Shown one piece after another: positions 16,986 through 24,619 of a stretch of DNA of 64,000 nt. The notes under the pieces were generated by a model, which did no database searches, had not been told where the DNA came from, and saw nothing but the letters and a program-made list of their open reading frames with translations. Location of the stretch: NCBI GenBank assembly GCA_002418265.1, contig DIDS01000033.1, positions 168,966-232,965 of the forward strand, in the 5' to 3' direction. Origin of the DNA: Acidimicrobiia bacterium UBA5794. GTDB lineage: Bacteria; Actinomycetota; Acidimicrobiia; Spongiisociales; UBA5794. Numbering within the stretch: position 1 is the stretch's first letter; every line of letters starts with the position of its first letter. The position numbers and the translations under genes are program-made.

Positions 16986-18164
16986 ATGAACCCAGTCATC
17001 TGCTCAATCGCACGTACACCCATCGGTCGATTCAACGGCGCCTATACACCGCTCACCGCCATGGATCTTGGGGGCGTCGCCATCGCCGCGGCGCTCGAAC
17101 GCGCCGGGATCGACGGTTCACAGATCGATGAGGTCATCTTCGGCCATGTGCTCCAGGCGGGTCAGGGTCAAATCACCTCCCGCCAGGCTGCCGTCAACGG
17201 TGGAATCCCGATGTCGGTTCCCGCGACGACGATTAACAAGGTGTGCCTTTCGGGCATGACAGCGATCCAAGAGGCGGCGAACCACATTCGACTCGGCGAG
17301 TCCAAGTTTGTCGTCGCCGGAGGCATGGAGTCGATGACAAATGCACCACACGTCCTCCCCGGATCTCGTGCTGGTTTCAAGATGGGTGATGCCACGTTGG
17401 TGGACACAATGCTGCACGACGGGCTGTTCTGTGCCTTCGATTCGTGCATGATGGGCGAGTCATCCGATACCAAGAACGATGAGCTCGGCATCGGGCGTGA
17501 GGATCAGGATGTATGGTCCGAAATGTCCCATGTACGGGCCGCTGCGGCGACGGACAGCGGCGCCTTTGCGAACGAGATCGCCCCCGTCACTGTCGCGCAA
17601 CGGCGAGGCAACGATGTCATCGTGACCGAAGACGAAGGGATTCGCAGGGAAACCACCATGGCTTCCCTTGGCAAACTTCGGCCCGCGTTCAACCCTGAAG
17701 GGACAATCACGGCTGGGAACGCATCACAGATATCCGATGGCGCCGCGGCGGTCGTTGTCGCTGACAGAAAAGCTGCTGAAGCAGCGGGTCTTCCGATCGT
17801 TGCCGAGATCGTCTCCTACGGGCAGGTTGCCGGTCCAGACGCCACACTTCACGAGCGACCAGCCGAAGCAATCAAGGTGGCCCTCAAGAGATCAGATCTG
17901 AGCATCGACGACATCGATCTATTCGAAATCAACGAAGCGTTTGCGTCAGTGGCAATGCATTCAGCGGGGATGCTCGACATCGACCGCGACAAGGTCAACA
18001 TCCACGGAGGTGCGGTGGCCCTCGGGCACCCGCTCGGAGCGACCGGAGCCCGACTCATCGTGACCCTCATCAACGCTCTCCAAACAACGGGCGGAACGCT
18101 CGGCGCTGGCGCACTCTGTGGCGGCGGCGGTCAAGGTGACGCCATGATCGTCAGGATGGTGTGA
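16986..18164 (+). CDS. Acetyl-CoA C-acetyltransferase (thiolase)
   Basis: 392 aa, full length. Active-site Cys in NKVCLSGMTAIQEAA (near residue 88), His in the EINEAFASVAMHS region, and the second Cys in AGALCGGGGQGDAM near the C-terminus. It condenses or cleaves acetoacetyl-CoA-type substrates. It overlaps glpX by GTGA, so they are probably co-transcribed although functionally distinct. Confidence 0.93.
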   Translation: MNPVICSIARTPIGRFNGAYTPLTAMDLGGVAIAAALERAGIDGSQIDEVIFGHVLQAGQGQITSRQAAVNGGIPMSVPATTINKVCLSGMTAIQEAANHIRLGESKFVVAGGMESMTNAPHVLPGSRAGFKMGDATLVDTMLHDGLFCAFDSCMMGESSDTKNDELGIGREDQDVWSEMSHVRAAAATDSGAFANEIAPVTVAQRRGNDVIVTEDEGIRRETTMASLGKLRPAFNPEGTITAGNASQISDGAAAVVVADRKAAEAAGLPIVAEIVSYGQVAGPDATLHERPAEAIKVALKRSDLSIDDIDLFEINEAFASVAMHSAGMLDIDRDKVNIHGGAVALGHPLGATGARLIVTLINALQTTGGTLGAGALCGGGGQGDAMIVRMV

Positions 18165-19153
18165 CCATGCAGGTAGCAAGCTACCTCCCGGACAAGAACC
18201 TCGCACTCGAACTCGTTCGGGTCACCGAGGCTGCCGCGATATCGGCTGCACGAGTACAGGGACGCGGCGACAAGGAGGCAGTTGACCAAGCAGCGGTCGA
18301 CGCAATGCGCCAGGTGCTGTCTCGCGTCAGCCTTGACGGCATCGTCGTCATTGGAGAAGGTGAAAAGGACGAAGCCCCGATGCTCTACAACGGGGAAGTT
18401 GTCGGGAACGGGCAGCTCCCACAGGTCGATGTCGCCGTCGATCCTGTCGATGGCACACGGCTCACCGCAGAGGGCCGTGGTGGTGCCCTCGCCGTTATCG
18501 CACTTGCCGAGCGCGGGTCAATGTACGCACCGGGAAGCCTCGTCTACATGGACAAGTTGGCTGTCGGAGAGGCCGCGGTGGGAACGGTCGACATCAATGC
18601 ACCGGTCGAGTACAACCTCCGCGCCGTCGCCAAGGCGCTCGGCAAACAGGTATCAGATGTCACGGCCGTCGTCCTCGACCGTCCAAGGAACGAGCCCTAC
18701 ATCAACGAGATCAGGGCAGCGGGCGGTCGCATCTCACTCATCGGGGACGGTGACATCCAAGGATCCATCACCGCAGCACTCGACGGTACGGGGGTCGACA
18801 TCCTCCTGGGCATCGGCGGTTCACCCGAGGCCGTGACTTCGGCCTGTGCCATGGCAGCAATGCGAGGCGAGATTCAATGCAAGCTCTGGCCGCGGGACGA
18901 TTCAGAGCGTCAATACGCAGCAGAACACGGAATGGATCTCGATCAGGTTCTCACCACTCGCGATCTCGTCGACTCCGATGACACCTTTTTCGCCGCTACC
19001 GGCGTCACCACCGGTTCGCTGCTCAACGGTGTCAAATTTGGTGGCGTACACACCACCACGCACTCCGTCATCATGCGTTCCCGTTCCGGGACGATTCGTT
19101 TCATCGAAGCTGATCACCGCGTCGAATGGGTCGAAGGCGAAATCAAGGTATAA
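18161..19153 (+). CDS. glpX: Class II fructose-1,6-bisphosphatase
   Basis: 330 aa from GTG 18161 (ATG at 18167 also possible). GlpX signatures: VIGEGEKDEAPMLYNGE, VAVDPVDGTRLTAEG (Mg ligands), YINEIRAAGGRISLIGDGD and GIGGSPEAVTSACAM. A gluconeogenic enzyme; many actinobacteria have only this class. It is followed by a 229-nt repeat-rich gap. Confidence 0.95.
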   Translation: MTMQVASYLPDKNLALELVRVTEAAAISAARVQGRGDKEAVDQAAVDAMRQVLSRVSLDGIVVIGEGEKDEAPMLYNGEVVGNGQLPQVDVAVDPVDGTRLTAEGRGGALAVIALAERGSMYAPGSLVYMDKLAVGEAAVGTVDINAPVEYNLRAVAKALGKQVSDVTAVVLDRPRNEPYINEIRAAGGRISLIGDGDIQGSITAALDGTGVDILLGIGGSPEAVTSACAMAAMRGEIQCKLWPRDDSERQYAAEHGMDLDQVLTTRDLVDSDDTFFAATGVTTGSLLNGVKFGGVHTTTHSVIMRSRSGTIRFIEADHRVEWVEGEIKV

Positions 19154-19170
19154 GCGGAGCTTTCAGCAAA

Positions 19171-19354
19171 CCGTCCCCCCGGCTGCCGGGGGGACGCGGA
19201 GCAACGCCTGTGCAGCAGGCGCTGCTCCGCACGGGGCGTTTCAGCTTGTCGCGGCATCAGAGCCCCCCTGCTCCTCACTTCGCTCGTCGCGTCCCCCCGC
19301 TTCGCGGGAGGACGGACTTGTACTTGTCCCATCCCCCCCTTCGCGGGAGGACGG
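19171..19354. repeat. Cluster of GC-rich palindromic repeats
   Basis: Four hairpins fill the gap after glpX. CGTCCCCCCGG/CCGGGGGGACG lies at 19172-19196 and may terminate glpX. GCGGAGCA/TGCTCCGC lies at 19196-19230. CGTCCCCCCGC/GCGGGAGGACG lies at 19290-19314. CCATCCCCCC/GGGAGGACGG lies at 19330-19354. The CCGTCCCCCC...GGGAGGACGG core recurs at 45820-45846 and, changed, inside dnaX at 25791-25814. No gene is seen in 19154-19382. Confidence 0.8.
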
Positions 19355-19382
19355 TTGGGTTCTCTCCGCAGGGGAGCACGAA

Positions 19383-20471
19383 CTATTTCACCAGCGCTCC
19401 GAGTGCTTTGTCGTACGCCGGGGCTACGACTGACCAGTCGTATTGGGACGTAACCTCGCGGAGCTCAGGGCTGGGGGCCTTGAGAAGGGCTCGCTCGATG
19501 AGGTCTGCCGCTTCTGATGGTGCCTCAAACAGGGTCATGGCCGGATCGGCACCGATTGCGGCAACTCGTTCGGGATAGACCAGTCGGTTGGGGAGCACCG
19601 GGTGAGCGCCGGCAGCGATCGCCTCGACGACGCCGATCCCGAAGAACTCTTGGTCAGCGGTGGAGAGAACAACGGAGGATTCCAGCAGTATCTCCTCGTA
19701 GCGTTTTCGCTCCGCGTGGCCCTCGTGGATCAGGCGATCTGCAAGGAGCGCAGTGATTTCGGCGAACGTCTCTGGTACGGACACAAACACCTCGCCACAC
19801 ATCGCCATGCGGAAGTCGACTCCCCGTTCCAGGAGAAGTTCCACGATCGCCTTGAGTTCGTCTGGGCCCTTGTCGTGCTCCCAGCGCTGGTTCCACACGA
19901 TGAGGGGCGGACCGTCGGCATCCATGCGGTCGCCACGAAACGGCTCAAGATCAATTCCGACCGGTAGCACGATCGAGGTATCCATCACATCATCGATGAG
20001 GTGGACATGCTTGTCCTCGGGGAAGGCGTTGAGAAACCGCACGGCCTCGTCTCGGAACACGGACCGGTGATACTCCGAGTTGAAGATCACGAGATCCGAT
20101 ACCGCGGCGCTCGCCCAGTTCTTCATCTGGTAGGTGAAGTCGACTTTATCAGCGGGCGAAAACGGATACGTGAACTGGCTCTCGTGAAAATACGTCGCTA
20201 TCGGCACACCCGGCGCAACGTCCCTGATCGCCCCAGCGAACCCCGACACGTCCATCATCGATGAGGCAAGAATGACATCGGACAACCAACCCGAGTCGAC
20301 CACCCGCCCGACTTCCTCGGCAAGCGTGAGGAACGCCCCATGCATCCGCCATTTCCAGAACCTCGCATCATGCGAAACGACCCGGACATCATGGTCAGAA
20401 TGATCCCGATACCCATCAGCCCATACCTTGTGCGAGCCGCCGTAATACGGCTCTAAGAGGGCGGTGCGCAC
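19383..20471 (-). CDS. DUF3524 glycosyltransferase, tRNA-queuosine mannosyltransferase-like
   Basis: 362 aa from GTG 20471 (GAGAG upstream). The N-terminus TALLEPYYGGSHKVWADG, the DARFWKWRMHGAFLTLA segment and ATYFHESQFTYPFS are hallmarks of the DUF3524/GTDC1 family, whose animal member mannosylates queuosine in tRNA-Asp. The C-terminal half is a GT-B donor domain: NQRWEHDKGPDEL, then LSTADQEFFGIGVVEAIAAGAHPVLP. A cytoplasmic glycosyl transfer to tRNA is inferred from family; the bacterial substrate is uncertain. A truncated second copy of the gene start occurs at 21854-21895. Confidence 0.8.
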   Translation of the reverse strand: MRTALLEPYYGGSHKVWADGYRDHSDHDVRVVSHDARFWKWRMHGAFLTLAEEVGRVVDSGWLSDVILASSMMDVSGFAGAIRDVAPGVPIATYFHESQFTYPFSPADKVDFTYQMKNWASAAVSDLVIFNSEYHRSVFRDEAVRFLNAFPEDKHVHLIDDVMDTSIVLPVGIDLEPFRGDRMDADGPPLIVWNQRWEHDKGPDELKAIVELLLERGVDFRMAMCGEVFVSVPETFAEITALLADRLIHEGHAERKRYEEILLESSVVLSTADQEFFGIGVVEAIAAGAHPVLPNRLVYPERVAAIGADPAMTLFEAPSEAADLIERALLKAPSPELREVTSQYDWSVVAPAYDKALGALVK

Positions 20472-20555
20472 GATTTCTCTCTCCCTACCGACTCCGTCCG
20501 AGTGCCCGGCATTGAGCGTCGCCCCAGCGGCTGCCATGCAAACGCCAATCCGCGT

Positions 20556-21725
20556 CTAGCCACCTTGTGCGATTTCTCGGGTAAACAGCTGCACATATTC
20601 GTCGTATATCCACGACCGGCCTCGCCGCCGTTGGGTCCACTCCCGGAGAACTCCTAGGCCCTCCATAGCATCGAGCAATGCGTCGGCTGTAGGTTGTGAC
20701 ACGCCCAACAACCTTTGTACGCGCTTGGAATCTACAACCGGGTTCATGAACAGCGACTCATGGAGCAGCAGTGCTTTGCCGGACCTCGCACCGAGCTCTG
20801 AAATCGAATCGCGGTCTCGTTCCCTCAAGGCGAGAATGTCCCGCACTGACTGCGTGGCTGCTGTTGCAACGGCATGGACTCCCTCTATGAAGAATGCAAG
20901 CCAACCTTCCCAATCACCCTCATCCCGTACAGCCTGAAGTCGTGAGTTGTACTCGTCCCGATTCTTTTTGAGAAAGATCGACAGATAGAGCAACGGCTCC
21001 GCAAGGATCGATTCTTCTAGTAGCAGAAATGTGACAATCAGACGACCTACCCGACCGTTCCCGTCAAGGAACGGGTGGATTGTTTCGAACTGGGCATGCA
21101 GGATGCCGATCCGTAGCAATGGCGGCAGCATCCACTCAGGATCGTGAACAGCCGACTCCCATTCGCCTAGTGCCAGCTTCATCTCGTGAATCGGAGGTGG
21201 CACATAGCGAGCGTTCGCTGGAGATGAACCGCCCCACCAGTTCTGTGTTCGACGGATCTCGCCCGGCGTACGTACTGGATCGCCGCCACGGGCATCTGTC
21301 ATGAGCGTCTTGTGGATCTCTTCGATCAGCCGTTGCGAGACGGGCAATTCTGCAATCCGTTCCATGCCGAATCGCATGGCCGCGACATAGTTCAGGATTT
21401 CCTGCACATCGTTGCGACTCTCGCCGCTCGCCATTTCGTTCGCATCAGCTTCCAAAGCGTCGATGAGCGTGGCTTGGGTTCCCTCGATCTGACTCGAAAG
21501 CGCAGCCTCCTGAAAGACGTACATCGAGATGAAGTGGTCCACAGCAGGCAGAACAGACGCGGCTCCATCCAATCTGGCCAGCGCTCGATCAGCCTTACTC
21601 AGGCTAACCATGAGGTCACTGTCGATAACCAGATCGGTTGGTGGAAACGCACTCGGGATGAAGGCGTCGAACCCCTCTGGTTGCCGTCGGTACCTCCCTG
21701 CGCGGATGCTCTTCTGGCTCGGCAT
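20556..21725 (-). CDS. Fic-family protein with N-terminal inhibitory motif and winged helix
   Basis: 389 aa. The Fic core HPFLDGNGRVGR (217-228) is complete, so AMP transfer (or another nucleotidyl transfer) is possible. The inhibitory helix SSQIEGTQAT (77-86) carries the S/TxxxEG motif in the N-terminal domain, as in self-inhibited class II Fic proteins. The last ~90 residues look like a winged helix (VQRLLGVSQPTADALLDAMEGLG), found in Fic proteins that regulate their own gene. AAGGGG precedes the ATG. A perfect inverted repeat lies 25 bp upstream. It may be a mobile accessory gene, since a glycosyltransferase remnant flanks it. Confidence 0.9.
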   Translation of the reverse strand: MPSQKSIRAGRYRRQPEGFDAFIPSAFPPTDLVIDSDLMVSLSKADRALARLDGAASVLPAVDHFISMYVFQEAALSSQIEGTQATLIDALEADANEMASGESRNDVQEILNYVAAMRFGMERIAELPVSQRLIEEIHKTLMTDARGGDPVRTPGEIRRTQNWWGGSSPANARYVPPPIHEMKLALGEWESAVHDPEWMLPPLLRIGILHAQFETIHPFLDGNGRVGRLIVTFLLLEESILAEPLLYLSIFLKKNRDEYNSRLQAVRDEGDWEGWLAFFIEGVHAVATAATQSVRDILALRERDRDSISELGARSGKALLLHESLFMNPVVDSKRVQRLLGVSQPTADALLDAMEGLGVLREWTQRRRGRSWIYDEYVQLFTREIAQGG

Positions 21726-21749
21726 GAATACGACCCCTTATCTTGCTGG

Positions 21750-21792
21750 CTTCACTACATAAGTTTATAGATAGCAATCTTATGTAGTGAAG
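21750..21792. promoter_or_regulatory. Perfect 14-bp inverted repeat, putative fic operator
   Basis: CTTCACTACATAAG (21750-21763) and CTTATGTAGTGAAG (21779-21792) are exact inverse complements around a 15-nt AT-rich centre. Read toward fic, TTCACT and TATAAA are 16 nt apart, so the repeat would cover the promoter. A likely binding site for the Fic winged helix or another repressor. Confidence 0.7.
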
Positions 21793-21853
21793 GTGAGTGG
21801 ATAAGGGATCTTCTGCGAAACGTCAACCGTGCAGGCAAGGCTTGTTTGTCGAG

Positions 21854-21895
21854 ATGGGAGCCGCCGTAGTACGGCTCTGTCAGAAGAATCTTCAC
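21854..21895 (-). pseudogene. 5' remnant of a second DUF3524 glycosyltransferase
   Basis: From GTG 21895 the frame reads VKILLTEPYYGGSH, matching the start of the intact gene (VRTALLEPYYGGSH), then loses similarity and runs into the fic upstream region. The two share protein sequence but differ at several bases, so this is not a recent exact duplication. Confidence 0.6.
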
Positions 21896-21908
21896 GCCCA
21901 GAGCGTAC

Positions 21909-22002
21909 CGATGACCGATGCCCGATGACCGATGCCCGATGACCGATGCCCGATGACCGATGCCCGATGACCGATGCCCGATGACCGATGACCGATGACC
22001 GA
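21909..22002. repeat. Tandem repeat, 14-bp unit ATGACCGATGCCCG
   Basis: About five copies of a 14-bp unit, decaying into 7-bp CCGATGA units at the right end. The CCGATGA unit recurs at 23436-23530, 32281-32316, 32815-32832 and 45749-45780. No spacers of constant length and no cas genes, so it is not CRISPR. Confidence 0.9.
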
Positions 22003-22025
22003 AGTTTGGAGTCTGAGGGTCTGAA

Positions 22026-22823
22026 CTATCCCTGTGGTTCGGTTGGTGCGATCGTGGTCGTCGTCGACGACGACTCTCTCAAACGAGCCTCGGCCATGAT
22101 CTCGTTCCACGCGGAATCGTCAAGGTATCCGATCGATTGGGCAATCTCGGTCGCTTCAGCGAGCGAATCGACATAGGCGAAAACCTGAACGGAAATCGAA
22201 TCCGACGCTTGCCAAATGAACGCGAATCCGTCTTCGCCAGAGAGCTTGAAGACAGTCGCAACAGCCCCATCAAGGACGGTGACCTCGCCGAGTTCCTCAC
22301 CCGCTTCGTTCAGCAGCATCAGACCGCGCTGGTAGCTCGATCCCGGTTCTGCACCGGGATCGTCACTCGAGATATCGATGGCGGCACTGGCATAATTGAT
22401 CTCGGCTGTGTTATCGAACTCGGTGTCATAGAACACGGAAGATGCTGTCCCACCGTCAATGGCGGAAACCGTGCCCCAGCCATCGAGGGTGATTCCCAGG
22501 TGTGGGATGCTCCCTGTGACGTCGGTCGGCTCGGTGGATGCAATGATTGCATCCGTGGATGTGTCACTCGATTCCGGCCCGAGGGTTGTCGGCGGGGCGA
22601 CACCACCTGCACCCGGGGCAACTCCACGATCGCTGTTGTTGCTGACCACAAGGGCTGTCACGCCAAACACGCCGAATACCAAGACAGCGGCGGTTGCACC
22701 AGCGAGCATGCGACCTGCGCGAACTCGGCGCTCGACACCTGCGCGGTTCTCCAGCTGCATCTGGGCGATGTGGCTCTGTGTCTCACTGGTTGCTTGCGTC
22801 AGTCGGTCGTCGATGGTTCTCAT
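22026..22823 (-). CDS. Membrane protein coupled to ECF sigma factor (putative anti-sigma)
   Basis: 265 aa. The N-terminal cytoplasmic part (1-45) is followed by one membrane helix (about 48-70, ATAAVLVFGVFGVTALVV), a Thr/Pro-rich linker and an external domain (about 110-245), and a Ser/Thr-rich end. The ATG overlaps the sigma-factor stop by 4 nt. Position and topology suggest a regulator of the sigma factor, but no zinc-binding HxxxCxxC anti-sigma motif is visible, so the role is inferred from context only. Confidence 0.6.
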   Translation of the reverse strand: MRTIDDRLTQATSETQSHIAQMQLENRAGVERRVRAGRMLAGATAAVLVFGVFGVTALVVSNNSDRGVAPGAGGVAPPTTLGPESSDTSTDAIIASTEPTDVTGSIPHLGITLDGWGTVSAIDGGTASSVFYDTEFDNTAEINYASAAIDISSDDPGAEPGSSYQRGLMLLNEAGEELGEVTVLDGAVATVFKLSGEDGFAFIWQASDSISVQVFAYVDSLAEATEIAQSIGYLDDSAWNEIMAEARLRESSSTTTTIAPTEPQG

Positions 22824-23386
22824 GATTGTTCCCTTTCGGTCAGCTGTGCGTTGAGCGTCTGTTTGGCTCGTTGCAGATGAGTCTTCACAGTGTTTTCTGA
22901 ACACTCGAGAATGCGAGCGATGTCGGCAATGGAACTTCCGTCGTAGTAGCGAAGGGCGATGACTTGTGCCTGCCGTTTCGGTAGTCGGCGAACGGCAGCC
23001 CACGTCGCAGCTGCATCGGGTGAATGCTCGGGAACCACAGACTCCGACCCACGAAATCGGAGAAGCGCCTTTGCCTCTGCGGCCCTGCGGCGGAACACGG
23101 AGACCGCACGATTCGAAACAACGCGGCGAACCCACGCACCCGGATTCGGATATCGACCGACCTGTTCCCAGCGCTTGTAGGCGGCAAGAAAAGCGTCCTG
23201 CGCTAGATCCTCGGCGCCGGATCGGCTTCCCGAGATCACATACGCCAAGCCGACGACCTGTCGAAGCTCGCTGGCATAGAAGCTTCCGAAGTCTCTCAGC
23301 ACCGGACCAAACGCATCAGCCGCCTGCTCGTCACGCACTTCGTCATCGATCGTCACCCGGGATTCCTCCAGCCATCGCATTCTCAC
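22820..23386 (-). CDS. ECF RNA polymerase sigma factor (SigE-like)
   Basis: 188 aa. Region 2 reads GSRSGAEDLAQDAFLAAYKRWEQVG and region 4 reads ALRYYDGSSIADIARILECSENTVKTHLQRA, a complete HTH. It matches the SigE-type subfamily common in Streptomyces and relatives. It heads a two-gene unit with the membrane protein downstream. ATG at 23386 or 23380. Confidence 0.9.
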   Translation of the reverse strand: MRMRWLEESRVTIDDEVRDEQAADAFGPVLRDFGSFYASELRQVVGLAYVISGSRSGAEDLAQDAFLAAYKRWEQVGRYPNPGAWVRRVVSNRAVSVFRRRAAEAKALLRFRGSESVVPEHSPDAAATWAAVRRLPKRQAQVIALRYYDGSSIADIARILECSENTVKTHLQRAKQTLNAQLTEREQS

Positions 23387-23424
23387 TGAGTAAGACGCAT
23401 ACCGCGGCCAAAACGGGTGACAGG

Positions 23425-23595
23425 AATCCGAGGACCGATTACCGATGACCGAACTCAGAAGCCAGAAGACGGAAGACGGAAGACGGAAGACGACAGCCGA
23501 GGACCGAGGGCCAATGACCGATGCAGAAGTCGGATATCGGGTGTCGGTTATCGGATATCGGATATCGGATATCGGTTGTCGGTTATCGGAAGGTC
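23425..23595. repeat. Mixed low-complexity repeat tract
   Basis: Contains CCGATTACCGATGACCG, repeated GAAGACGG units, and GTCGGTTATCGGATATCGG units in tandem. Fills the gap between recR and the sigma factor; no gene seen. Confidence 0.85.
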
Positions 23596-24187
23596 AGAGT
23601 TCTTGGCGGCCTGTGAGGGCTCGGCCGAGGGTGACTTCGTCTGCGTAATCGAGGTCGCCGCCAACGGGGAGGCCGCTTGCAAGGCGAGTCACGGTGACGC
23701 CAAGGGGTTTGAGGCGTCGTGAGATCATCATTGCGGTCGTGTCGCCTTCGAGGGTCGGGTTCGTTGCGGCGATGACTTCCTTGATCCCCTCAAGTTCGAC
23801 CCTGTCGACCAACTCCTTGATGCGTAGATTCTCCTCGTGGATTCCTGCGATCGGATTCACCGCACCACCAAGCACGTGATAGCGGCCCCTGAACGACTGG
23901 GTCCGTTCAAGTACCGGAATGTCCTGTGCGCGTTCGACAACACAGACGACGGTCGTGTCGCGTCGAAGATCGGAACAGATCGAGCACTCCTGGTCTGCAG
24001 TGACGTTGTAGCACCGGTTGCACAAACGGACCGATGACCGCATCTCGCTTATTGCATCGGCAAGACGTTGCGCATCTGCCTGCTCGGCGTTGAGGAGGTG
24101 AAAGGCAATCCGTTGCGCGCTCTTGCGCCCGACACCGGGCAGCCTCGCGAGCTCGTCAATCAATCGTTGGATCGGTGGCTCGAACAT
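23594..24187 (-). CDS. recR: Recombination protein RecR
   Basis: 197 aa, full length. Helix-hairpin-helix LARLPGVGRKSAQRIAFHLL, a C4 zinc finger (CNRCYNVTADQECSIC, 56-71), and a Toprim domain (TTVVCVVERAQDIPVLE... ATNPTLEGDTTAM). Acts with RecO in loading RecA at gaps. Its ATG overlaps the stop of ybaB; this recR-ybaB-dnaX neighbourhood is conserved widely in bacteria. Confidence 0.97.
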   Translation of the reverse strand: MFEPPIQRLIDELARLPGVGRKSAQRIAFHLLNAEQADAQRLADAISEMRSSVRLCNRCYNVTADQECSICSDLRRDTTVVCVVERAQDIPVLERTQSFRGRYHVLGGAVNPIAGIHEENLRIKELVDRVELEGIKEVIAATNPTLEGDTTAMMISRRLKPLGVTVTRLASGLPVGGDLDYADEVTLGRALTGRQEL

Positions 24188-24513
24188 CAGCCGAGCATGC
24201 CACCGAGGTCAAGCCCGGCACCGGCTCCACCTATCGATGCCTCGGCATCAGCCTGCATTGCTCTGTAGGCCTGATTGACCGCCGCGACGACCAGGTCGCC
24301 AACCATTTCGGGGTCGTCTGGATCAATGACCGCGGGATCGAGGTCAACCGAAAGCAGTTCGCCTGTTCCCTTGATGGTCGCTTTGACCACGCCACCACCG
24401 GCCGATCCTTCATACGTCTTGGCAGCAAGTGTTTCCTGCGCAGCCACCATCTGGGCTTGCATCTGTTGCGCCTGCTGCAAGAGTTGTTGCATGTCTTTTG
24501 GCATTCGGGACAT
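24187..24513 (-). CDS. YbaB/EbfC nucleoid-associated protein
   Basis: 108 aa. Gln-rich helix MPKDMQQLLQQAQQMQAQMVAAQ, then the conserved VVKATIKGTGELLSVDLDP and a Gly-rich tail. Binds DNA as a dimer. The ATG at 24513 is chosen because TACCCT (24525-24520) ends 6 nt upstream. In most bacteria ybaB is transcribed together with dnaX and recR; here dnaX is divergent. Confidence 0.92.
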   Translation of the reverse strand: MSRMPKDMQQLLQQAQQMQAQMVAAQETLAAKTYEGSAGGGVVKATIKGTGELLSVDLDPAVIDPDDPEMVGDLVVAAVNQAYRAMQADAEASIGGAGAGLDLGGMLG

Positions 24514-24519
24514 GGAAGC

Positions 24520-24612
24520 AGGGTAGCGAGACACGGACGCGCACCAGCGCATCCCAAGGCGCGAAAGCCAATCGGCACCGGTGTCCTTTGTGACACAGCA
24601 GCGGTCTACTGT
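24520..24612. promoter_or_regulatory. Divergent leaderless promoters of ybaB and dnaX
   Basis: Minus-strand TACCCT (24525-24520) ends 6 nt before the ybaB ATG; plus-strand TACTGT (24607-24612) ends 7 nt before the dnaX ATG at 24620. I looked for an SRP RNA here, as occurs near dnaX in some bacteria, and saw none. Confidence 0.5.
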
Positions 24613-24619
24613 TGAACAG

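Noticed and set aside
21909..22002. CRISPR array
   Set aside because: Unit is 7-14 bp with no spacers and no cas genes.
24514..24619. SRP RNA between ybaB and dnaX
   Set aside because: No GGAAG/AGCAGCC-type core; the 106-nt gap is explained by two promoters.
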